Positions 1-4,404 of a stretch of 5,136 nucleotides of DNA are shown piece by piece (position 1 is the first letter of the stretch; each line of letters starts with the position of its first letter). The notes beneath the pieces were generated by a model. That model made no database searches. It was not told the DNA's origin and saw only the letters and a list, made by a program, of their open reading frames with translations. Source of the stretch: an uncultured Clostridia bacterium (GTDB taxonomy: Bacteria; Bacillota; Clostridia; Christensenellales; UBA1242); NCBI GenBank assembly GCA_934725745.1, contig CAKVCH010000059.1, positions 1 through 5,136 of the forward strand, written 5' to 3'. Made by a program: the position numbers and the translations under genes.

Positions 1-1379
1 ACCCTGCCCTATTAAGACCTGGGCGTTTTGATAGACAAATTTATGTTAATCCGCCAGATGTCAAGGGTCGTGAAATGATTTTGAAAATCCACGCGAGAAA
101 TAAACCACTTGACGCGAGCGTTGATTTTAAAAATTTAGCGCGACTTACCAGTGGTTTTACGGGGGCTGACCTTGAAAACCTTTTGAATGAATCGGCTATT
201 TTGGCGGCGCGCGAAAATAGAAAGAAAATCACTATGACCGACATTTCAGAAAGTATAAATAAGGTTATTATGGGACCGCAAAAGCGAAGTCGTGTTGTGT
301 CGGACAACGACAAGAGAATTACGGCGTGCCACGAGTCGGGACATGCGATTGTGGGTAAAGTTCTTCCACATTGTGATGTTGTGCAAGAAGTATCGATTAT
401 TGCGCGCGGAATGGCGGCGGGTTACACAATAAGTCGACCTGACAACGACGAAGCGCATATGTCTTACAACAAACTTATCGACAACATAACTATGATGTTA
501 GGCGGGCGAGTTGCGGAAGAAGTTTTGATAAAAGACATTTCGACGGGCGCGTCAAACGACATTGAGCGGGCGACAAAAATTGCAAGAAAAATGGTCACAG
601 AATGGGGGATGAGCACCAAACTCGGCTCAATCAACTATGGCTCGACGAACGAAGTTTTCCTTGGGCGTGACTACCAATCACAAGTAAATTACAGCGAAAA
701 AACGGCGGGCGAAATCGACGAAGAAGTTAAGAAAATTATTGATAGTTGCTACAAAAGGGCGCGCCAAATCATTGAAGCGCACCTAAAAGAAATGAACACA
801 ATGATTGAGATTTTGCTTGAAAAAGAAACCATTTATTTCAATGAAGTTGAACTTATTATGAAGGGCAAAACCGCGAGACAAATTTTGAACATTATGGAAA
901 AAGAAGAATCGCGAAACAAGGCCAGAATCGAGATTGAGCGCGCGGAAGCTGAACTTGAAAAAGTTAAAAAAGAGCAAGTTATTAGATTGAAAACTGCCGA
1001 AGCGTTGCGCAAAGGCGGGGTGATTTCGCAAGACGACATTGAAAAAATTAAACTTGACTCCGAGCGCCTTATAAAACAACACGAAGAGCACGTAGAAAAA
1101 GTTAGAAAAGAGCAAGGCGTAAAAGCAAACACCGTCAAAAATGAAAAATCGAGCAAAACCACGGATGAAAAGATAGACGAAAATGTTTCAAGTGGTGACG
1201 ACAACTTAGAAAAAGACGGCGAAAAGAAAGATTCTTTAAACGAGACAAAAACAAGTCAAGAAAACGAAGTCAATTTAGAAAAATCAAGCGAAAATCAGGC
1301 GAAAAAGACTGTTCGCTCGACAAAAAAGTTTCATAAAAACGAAAAAAATGGGAAAAATGATACACAAAAGGACGACTAA
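1..1379 (+). CDS. ftsH: ATP-dependent zinc metalloprotease FtsH, 5'-truncated by the window edge
   Basis: Membrane-anchored AAA+ protease that unfolds and degrades membrane and short-lived cytosolic proteins as a hexamer. The first whole codon is at 3; 458 residues are visible. The N-terminal membrane segments and Walker A/B motifs lie upstream of the window. What is seen: the end of the AAA+ module with the second region of homology (RPGRFDRQ, visible residues 6-13, holding the arginine fingers), the lid helix motif GFTGADLENLLNE, then the M41 peptidase domain with zinc motif HESGH (residues 110-114, bases 330-344) and the third zinc ligand Asp in GASNDIE (residue 186, base 558). The conserved core ends near MKGKT (about residue 290). 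A further ~168 residues follow: a Lys/Glu/Ala-rich stretch that looks like coiled coil, then a low-complexity Lys/Glu/Asn/Ser tail. E. coli FtsH has only a short tail after the core. The family assignment is certain; the tail's role is unknown. Confidence 0.97.
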   Translation, partial: PALLRPGRFDRQIYVNPPDVKGREMILKIHARNKPLDASVDFKNLARLTSGFTGADLENLLNESAILAARENRKKITMTDISESINKVIMGPQKRSRVVSDNDKRITACHESGHAIVGKVLPHCDVVQEVSIIARGMAAGYTISRPDNDEAHMSYNKLIDNITMMLGGRVAEEVLIKDISTGASNDIERATKIARKMVTEWGMSTKLGSINYGSTNEVFLGRDYQSQVNYSEKTAGEIDEEVKKIIDSCYKRARQIIEAHLKEMNTMIEILLEKETIYFNEVELIMKGKTARQILNIMEKEESRNKARIEIERAEAELEKVKKEQVIRLKTAEALRKGGVISQDDIEKIKLDSERLIKQHEEHVEKVRKEQGVKANTVKNEKSSKTTDEKIDENVSSGDDNLEKDGEKKDSLNETKTSQENEVNLEKSSENQAKKTVRSTKKFHKNEKNGKNDTQKDD

Positions 1380-1382
1380 AAA

Positions 1383-2024
1383 ATGAAGAAGATTATTATT
1401 TGTACGGTTTCAATTGGATTGGTGCTAGTTGTGGGGCTTACCGCTCTAATTATGGCGCTTGTTCCAGTGGGGCAAAACAATTTTATTGTCAAACCAACGA
1501 CTATTTACTTTTTAAATGAGACGACCAAGAAAAATGACAGCGAATGGTGCAAGTTTAGGTCAAATTACAATCAAGACGAAAAGGATAAGTTGAACGAACT
1601 TTACCGCGTTTTTAACGAAGGTTTTTCTCAAAAGGCGTTGACTGCACTCTTTAAAGGCGAACTAAACGATAGAGTTGAAACACACTATGAAAAGAGCGTC
1701 GGGACTGAAAATTATGTTAGACGCAACGGGGATTCTACTCATTTGACACTTGTTTTTGAATATTCAGAAGAACAAACAATCAAGGTTGACGATAGAAGTT
1801 ATAACTACAAATATTTGTTCTTCCAAATTGATAATTCAACAGAACGCGTCGAATACTTGTTTGGTGTTTCAAACTCCGTGTCTCTTGATTCTTCGAGCAA
1901 TTATTTGTCATACAACTATTGGTTTACAACAAAAATGAATGCAACAAAACTATATGACCATATCGCAAGTTTAAAGTTTAATGTTGAAGGCAAACCAACT
2001 CAAATTATTGATTCAAGAGCATAG
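1383..2024 (+). CDS. Membrane-anchored protein of unknown function, co-transcribed with ftsH
   Basis: I do not recognise this 213-aa protein. It starts MKK, followed by one hydrophobic segment (about residues 4-28) that would serve as an uncleaved signal anchor or signal peptide. No lipobox cysteine follows it, so it is not an obvious lipoprotein. The rest (about 185 residues) is polar, rich in Asn, Tyr, Ser and charged residues, with alternating strand-like stretches (for example LTLVFEYS and YKYLFFQID), and would lie outside the membrane. The only cysteines are one in the anchor (residue 7) and one at residue 56. The ATG lies 3 bases after the ftsH stop, with AAAAGGA at 1366-1372 (10-base spacing) as ribosome binding site inside the ftsH end, so translation is probably coupled to ftsH. 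The terminator at 2056-2089 closes the unit. Being an FtsH partner or substrate is only an inference from linkage. Confidence 0.85.
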   Translation: MKKIIICTVSIGLVLVVGLTALIMALVPVGQNNFIVKPTTIYFLNETTKKNDSEWCKFRSNYNQDEKDKLNELYRVFNEGFSQKALTALFKGELNDRVETHYEKSVGTENYVRRNGDSTHLTLVFEYSEEQTIKVDDRSYNYKYLFFQIDNSTERVEYLFGVSNSVSLDSSSNYLSYNYWFTTKMNATKLYDHIASLKFNVEGKPTQIIDSRA

Positions 2025-2055
2025 TAAAATATTAAAAGTTTTGATTAAAAATAAA

Positions 2056-2089
2056 AAAAAATCGGGTCTAACACACGGCTCGATTTTTT
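2056..2089 (+). terminator. Intrinsic terminator of the ftsH operon
   Basis: Arms AAAAAATCGGGTC (2056-2068) and GGCTCGATTTTTT (2077-2089) pair over 13 bp with two G-U wobbles around an 8-base loop; the 3' arm ends in six T and another T-run follows at 2095-2100. It lies 31 bases after the stop of the 213-aa gene. The A-rich 5' arm may also let it work to some degree in the other direction. Confidence 0.9.
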
Positions 2090-2106
2090 ATGCGTTTTTT
2101 TGTTTT

Positions 2107-2135
2107 TTGACATTCAATTTAGTTTTTGATAAGTT
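2107..2135 (+). promoter_or_regulatory. Possible promoter in the gene desert
   Basis: A perfect TTGACA (2107-2112) is followed, after 17 bases, by TAAGTT (2130-2135), preceded by TG one base upstream (TGA-TAAGTT), the extended -10 pattern. The -10 itself matches the consensus poorly. It sits just after the ftsH-operon terminator and faces non-coding DNA, so it would drive either nothing or an untranslated RNA. Chance is a real possibility in such A/T-rich DNA. Confidence 0.25.
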
Positions 2136-2177
2136 GTGGCGAGATGTAAAAGAAACTTTTTAGAATTGACTTTTTAG
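2107..2177 (+). repeat. Degenerate direct repeat, copy 1
   Basis: This stretch runs from TTGACATTCAATTTAG through AAGTTGTGGC to ATTGACTTTTTAG. It matches 2194-2260 in order: TTGA(C/T)AT, ATTTAG, AAGTTGTGGC, AACTTTTT, and ATTGA(C/T)TTTTTAG, with a few bases of insertion/deletion between. By eye about three quarters of positions agree. The AAGTTGTGGC block is the most convincing part because it is not simple A/T sequence. Confidence 0.5.
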
Positions 2178-2193
2178 TAACTGGTTCAAATTA

Positions 2194-2260
2194 TTGATAT
2201 AAGATTTAGATTATGAAAGTTGTGGCAATTGATAAAAACTTTTTGATATTGATTTTTTAG
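2194..2260 (+). repeat. Degenerate direct repeat, copy 2
   Basis: Second copy of the unit at 2107-2177, starting 16 bases after copy 1 ends, so the period is about 87 bases. It is about 4 bases shorter. The position equivalent to the TTGACA of copy 1 reads TTGATA. The sequence just upstream (2187-2199) also resembles 2000-2012 at the 3' end of the preceding gene, which may be a fainter third copy or chance. Confidence 0.5.
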
Positions 2261-2499
2261 CATCCATAATTTTTTAAAAAAACTATAATATTTACTAAAA
2301 ATTGTTTCTTCTTTTTAAATAATAATAAGGTGAATTTTTTAAAAAAATATTCATAAATAACTTGCGGGAACAAGCAAATAAAAAAAACAATTTTTTTGCA
2401 AAAATTTTCATACTTTTTGTAAAAAAAAGACAAATAATTTTTGTTGATTATTTGCCTATTTTTTTTGATTATTTTATATGAATTTTTAACTATTTTTTT

Positions 2500-2530
2500 G
2501 CCTTTATTTATAAGGCTTTTGTGATTTTTT
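2500..2530 (+). terminator. Weak terminator-like hairpin facing right
   Basis: GCCTT (2500-2504) and AAGGC (2512-2516) form a 5-bp stem with a 7-base loop, followed by TTTT, GTGA and a long T-run. Only the plus-strand direction gives a U-rich tail. No gene precedes it, so it would end either read-through from the ftsH unit or an untranslated transcript. The stem is short, so confidence is low. Confidence 0.3.
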
Positions 2531-2558
2531 TATTTTTTTTTAAATATTACAAAAATAC

Positions 2559-2577
2559 ATTGAAATTATCTTTCAAT
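2559..2577 (-). terminator. Possible terminator hairpin overlapping the stop codon of the 115-aa gene
   Basis: On the minus strand ATTGAAA (2577-2571), a 5-base loop GATAA and TTTCAAT (2565-2559) form a perfect 7-bp stem, followed by GTATTTTTG. The loop holds the TAA stop codon (2568-2566), so the last coding bases form the 5' arm. The stem is A/T-rich and therefore weak, but it is the only hairpin with a T-rich tail at this gene end. Confidence 0.4.
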
Positions 2578-2913
2578 TTCTTCTTCATTTTGATTTGATT
2601 TTTCGCTTAATAGTTGTTGCCAATTTTCTGAGTAGTCGATGACTTCTTCAAGTGGCTCGTTAGTCAAAACAAAGTGTGAATTGTTTACATTAAAAAGCAA
2701 ATTGTACGATTTGTTTGCGTCGAGACCAAATGCTTTAAGTTCGTATGGTCTAAACGAAAAATCTTCACCTTCCGATTTTTGTAGAATGTCGTCTGACAAC
2801 ATTTCAATGGAGACTCTTCTATGGTTAAAAATTGACCCGTTCCATTCTTTGTCTGCGCAAAATTTGTTGACTGCTCTTTTGATGTCTTCTGAATTGTAAA
2901 TTTTTTTACTCAT
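2566..2913 (-). CDS. Small soluble protein of unknown function (115 aa)
   Basis: I do not recognise this protein. It begins MSKKIYNSEDIKRAVNKF, has no hydrophobic segment and so is probably cytosolic, and contains a single cysteine (residue 19). A basic, probably helical N-terminal part (residues 8-24) is followed by HRRVSIEMLSDDIL (31-44), a middle with strand-like stretches (NLLFNV, SHFVLT; about 71-84) and an acidic C-terminal end (NEEEIER). The start is well supported: AAGGAGA (complement of 2921-2927) lies 7 bases before the ATG, and a strong promoter lies just upstream. It is downstream of the HD-domain gene on the same strand, 92 bases away, but has its own promoter, so it may be expressed alone or also by read-through. 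No function can be assigned. Confidence 0.85.
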   Translation of the reverse strand: MSKKIYNSEDIKRAVNKFCADKEWNGSIFNHRRVSIEMLSDDILQKSEGEDFSFRPYELKAFGLDANKSYNLLFNVNNSHFVLTNEPLEEVIDYSENWQQLLSEKSNQNEEEIER

Positions 2914-2943
2914 TTTAAATTCTCCTTTTTCTTTTATTTAATT

Positions 2944-2971
2944 ATTATACACCTTTTTAACCGTTTGGCAA
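2944..2971 (-). promoter_or_regulatory. Sigma-70-type promoter of the 115-aa gene
   Basis: On the minus strand TTGCCA (2971-2966, five of six to consensus) and a perfect TATAAT (2949-2944) are separated by 16 bases. Transcription would start near 2937, giving a leader of about 24 bases that contains the AAGGAGA ribosome binding site and no room for further control elements. Confidence 0.75.
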
Positions 2972-3005
2972 TATGAATAATTGATAAAATTATGTAAAAC
3001 TACAA

Positions 3006-3809
3006 TTAAAGCGATTGCTCTTGGGTAAATTCTTTTTTCGGCGCATCTTTTTTAAAGCGATAGCCTTCTTTTGTTAAAACAAAACCTTTTGTCCATTCTT
3101 TGTTTAGGTTTGGGCGATAAAGGTTTGTAATGGCGTTTCGCGTTTTTCCATATGTTGTGTATGCTCCGCTGTCGCAAGTTTGAAGAACTCTTGCAATTGT
3201 TGATAATGCGTCTATATTCTGGGTGGAGCAATCAAAATCATTTTCTTTTAAAAGATTTTTAGCAAAGTCGTCTAATATTTCAAGCGCGTAATCGTTGCCA
3301 CGAATGTAATAACTTGTTGTAGCAAGTTCTAATTTTTGGGTTATATTTGTGATAAAAAGCGCAAGTTGTGCATTTTTTTGGGAATCTAATTTCAAATCTT
3401 CAAAAAATTTAAGCGTTTTTATGTTGTATAATTCAAATTTTTCAATTGGAGAGACAAAGTGTCCGCTTGATTCTTTTCGCTTTTCTTCCGCCTTTCCAAT
3501 GTCGTGACAAAAAATAATCAAATTCATTATTGCGCGTGTGTTTTTTGAACAAGCAAGCGTGTCGACAAAATTTTCTTCGAAAAATGTCATCACCGATTCG
3601 GTGTGCTCGCCAAGAGTGAACCCTTCCCAAAGCCCAATTTGGCTCGCAAAATCGTTTTTGAGTTCGTTCCTTGTGTGAGATAGGGCATATTCCATAACAT
3701 CTTTTGGAGAGTGGGAAAAATTATCGAGTATTTCTTTACTGCCCACAAGTTTAGCAAGATTGCTTGATAAATCGGAGCAAATTTTTAAGTCGTTAAGTTT
3801 GTTTATCAT
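3006..3809 (-). CDS. HD-domain protein, predicted metal-dependent phosphohydrolase (267 aa)
   Basis: A soluble protein with the HD-superfamily metal-binding pattern in the right order: His69 in LGEHTESVM, the His102-Asp103 pair in FCHDIGKAEEKR, and a downstream Asp213 in TCDSGAYTTYGK. In this family these four residues bind a divalent metal that hydrolyses phosphoester or nucleotide substrates. The HD core spans roughly residues 62-215; the N-terminal 60 residues are helical-looking, and the last 50 end with FVLTKEGYRFKK and a charged tail. No GGDEF, RelA synthetase or nucleotidyltransferase domain is present, so the substrate cannot be deduced. There is no membrane segment. The start is fixed by AGAAGGT (3820-3814) 4 bases before the ATG and by a near-consensus promoter just upstream. 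The 115-aa gene follows on the same strand with its own promoter. I saw no clear terminator after this gene. Confidence 0.85.
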   Translation of the reverse strand: MINKLNDLKICSDLSSNLAKLVGSKEILDNFSHSPKDVMEYALSHTRNELKNDFASQIGLWEGFTLGEHTESVMTFFEENFVDTLACSKNTRAIMNLIIFCHDIGKAEEKRKESSGHFVSPIEKFELYNIKTLKFFEDLKLDSQKNAQLALFITNITQKLELATTSYYIRGNDYALEILDDFAKNLLKENDFDCSTQNIDALSTIARVLQTCDSGAYTTYGKTRNAITNLYRPNLNKEWTKGFVLTKEGYRFKKDAPKKEFTQEQSL

Positions 3810-3827
3810 TTTTACCTTCTATATACT

Positions 3828-3856
3828 ATTTTAAACTAAAACGCAAAAAATGTCAA
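3828..3856 (-). promoter_or_regulatory. Sigma-70-type promoter of the HD-domain gene
   Basis: On the minus strand a perfect TTGACA (3856-3851), a 17-base spacer and TAAAAT (3833-3828, five of six) form a strong housekeeping promoter. The expected start near 3821 falls right before the AGAAGGT ribosome binding site, so the leader is only about 12 bases. Confidence 0.8.
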
Positions 3857-3960
3857 TTATTGTGGCTTTTACGGAAAGGCGTTGTTGAAATTTAACTTAT
3901 TTTGCGTTAGCAATATTGTTTGTAATTGAACATCATTTTCGTTTGGAAATATTTTTATAA

Positions 3961-3995
3961 ACAAAAGGAAAAGCCGAAAAGACTTTCCCTTTTGT
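3961..3995 (-). terminator. Intrinsic terminator of the tRNA-Gly transcript
   Basis: ACAAAAGGGAAAG (complement of 3995-3983) pairs with CTTTTCCTTTTGT (complement of 3973-3961) over 13 bp around a 9-base loop, followed by TTATAAAAATATT. One pair is G-U when read as minus-strand RNA but would be an A-C mismatch in plus-strand RNA, which assigns the hairpin to the minus strand. It begins 5 bases after the tRNA CCA end. Confidence 0.75.
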
Positions 3996-4000
3996 TCGTT

Positions 4001-4074
4001 TGGAGCAGGTAACGGGAATCGGACCCGTATTTCTTGCTTGGGAAGCAAATGTTTTACCACTAAACTATACCTGC
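4001..4074 (-). tRNA. tRNA-Gly, anticodon CCC (reads GGG)
   Basis: The 74-base minus-strand sequence folds into a full cloverleaf: 7-bp acceptor stem GCAGGTA/TACCTGC with no mismatch, D stem GTTT/AAAC with loop AGTGGTA containing the GG pair, anticodon stem TTTGC/GCAAG (one T-G pair) with loop TTCCCAA, a 4-base variable loop, and T stem ACGGG/CCCGT. The discriminator is T, the CCA end is encoded, and the anticodon CCC lies at the complement of 4042-4040. The T loop reads TCCGATT rather than the usual TTCGATT, so position 55, normally pseudouridine, is C (complement of 4022). The rest of the molecule looks fully functional. It is a single-gene unit with its own terminator. Confidence 0.95.
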
Positions 4075-4096
4075 ATATATAATATTTACTCTTTTT

Positions 4097-4125
4097 ACAA
4101 TATCATATTTTATGGAAAAAGGCAA
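4097..4125 (-). promoter_or_regulatory. Probable promoter of tRNA-Gly
   Basis: On the minus strand TTGCCT (4125-4120) and TATTGT (4102-4097) are 17 bases apart, and the -10 is preceded by TGA, an extended -10. Transcription would start near 4090, about 16 bases before the mature 5' end. Both boxes are imperfect, and a TATTAT lies closer to the tRNA (about 4 bases before it), which looks too near. Confidence 0.4.
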
Positions 4126-4203
4126 GCAAATTTATTAAATTGGAACAAATTAAGAAACAATTACGCAAAAAATGGGTGGTTTAATGTAAAATGGCGTGAT
4201 TTA

Positions 4204-4233
4204 TTGGACAAAAGGGACAAATTAAACTAAAAT
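4204..4233 (+). promoter_or_regulatory. Possible distal promoter of the membrane-protein gene
   Basis: TTGGAC (4204-4209), 18 bases, TAAAAT (4228-4233). The start would be near 4240, just ahead of the inverted repeats at 4246-4353, giving a leader of about 165 bases. The -35 box is weak, so this is one of two alternatives; the other is at 4318-4346. Confidence 0.3.
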
Positions 4234-4239
4234 ACATAT

Positions 4240-4404
4240 TAGAAAACAAATTTTGAAATAGGTTCAAAATTTGTGATGTTGATAATCCTATATTAGGATG
4301 CAAGTAAACTCTTCGATTTAACTTTCGAGCATAGTGCATTTATAAAGTTAATCTTGGGTGCGGACACTAAAAAAGCAAAATAAATATAAAAAAAGGAGAT
4401 AAAA
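4240..4404 (+). other. Candidate structured 5' leader upstream of the membrane-protein gene
   Basis: Three inverted repeats lie in a row. First, ACAAATTTTGAA/TTCAAAATTTGT (4246-4257, 4263-4274) is a perfect 12-bp stem with a 5-base loop. Second, ATCCTA/TAGGAT (4285-4290, 4294-4299) is 6 bp with a 3-base loop. Third, GATTTAACTTT/AAAGTTAATC (4315-4325, 4344-4353) gives 10 bp with one bulged T. The loop of the third holds TAGTG (4332-4336), which is complementary to CACTA (4365-4369) and could close a pseudoknot. None matches a riboswitch class I know. The first repeat could instead be a terminator read on the minus strand, where TTTTCTAATAT follows it. Structure is seen; function is inference. 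Confidence 0.35.
4318..4346 (+). promoter_or_regulatory. Possible proximal promoter of the membrane-protein gene
   Basis: TTAACT (4318-4323, four of six), a 17-base spacer and TATAAA (4341-4346, five of six). The start would be near 4353 with a leader of about 50 bases. It overlaps the third inverted repeat described for the leader, so if this promoter is the true one the repeat would be DNA-level symmetry rather than an RNA stem. Confidence 0.35.

Larger units (their letters stand above)
2090..2558. other. A/T-rich gene desert between convergent units
   Basis: About 470 bases without a credible gene on either strand. The DNA is dominated by A- and T-runs and has only isolated G/C islands (for example CTTGCGGGAACAAG at 2361-2374, a 4-bp hairpin with a G-rich loop). 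It contains the degenerate duplication at 2107-2260, an 8-bp perfect inverted repeat CAAATAAT/ATTATTTG (2432-2439 and 2448-2455), and the small hairpin at 2500-2516. The start codons present lead to very short frames without ribosome binding sites. I looked for DnaA boxes of the TTATNCACA type and saw none. Confidence 0.6.
4075..4239. other. Intergenic stretch upstream of tRNA-Gly, no gene seen
   Basis: A/T-rich spacer between the divergently oriented tRNA and membrane-protein gene. Apart from the promoter candidates at 4097-4125 (minus) and 4204-4233 (plus) I see no structured element or credible reading frame. The plus-strand open frame that crosses it begins inside the tRNA antisense and has no ribosome binding site. 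Confidence 0.6.

Noticed and set aside
41..313. Minus-strand open frame (90 aa)
   Set aside because: Lies antisense inside ftsH, whose frame is unmistakable; no ribosome binding site.
246..458. Minus-strand open frame (70 aa)
   Set aside because: Antisense to the FtsH zinc motif region; composition reflects the overlapping gene.
783..1204. Two overlapping minus-strand open frames (110 and 123 aa) opposite the ftsH tail
   Set aside because: They arise because Lys/Glu codons read as Phe/Ser/Leu on the other strand; no start signals and they overlap each other.
1750..1938. Plus-strand open frame inside the 213-aa gene
   Set aside because: Out-of-frame shadow of a well-supported gene.
1981..2163. 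Plus-strand 60-aa open frame across the operon terminator
   Set aside because: Begins out of frame inside the preceding gene and runs through the terminator hairpin; no ribosome binding site.
2090..2558. Replication origin, suggested by extreme A/T content near ftsH
   Set aside because: No DnaA-box-like TTATNCACA sites, no clustered 9-mers and no dnaA/dnaN genes in view.
2639..2899. Plus-strand 86-aa open frame
   Set aside because: Antisense to the 115-aa gene, which has a strong promoter and ribosome binding site.
3442..3630. Minus-strand 62-aa open frame within the HD-domain gene
   Set aside because: Different frame of the same strand over the HD motif; shadow only.
2566..3809. Toxin-antitoxin or defence pair made of the 115-aa and HD-domain genes
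   Set aside because: The genes are 92 bases apart with separate promoters, no known toxin or antitoxin motif is visible, and nothing else of a defence island is nearby.
3869..4060. Minus-strand 63-aa open frame
   Set aside because: Overlaps most of the tRNA and its terminator; no start signals.
4000..4230. Plus-strand 76-aa open frame
   Set aside because: First part is the antisense of tRNA-Gly; no ribosome binding site at its start.
4351..4370. T-box antiterminator-like GGGTGCGGACAC
   Set aside because: Does not fit the T-box AGGGTGGNACCGCG motif and no terminator helix follows it.
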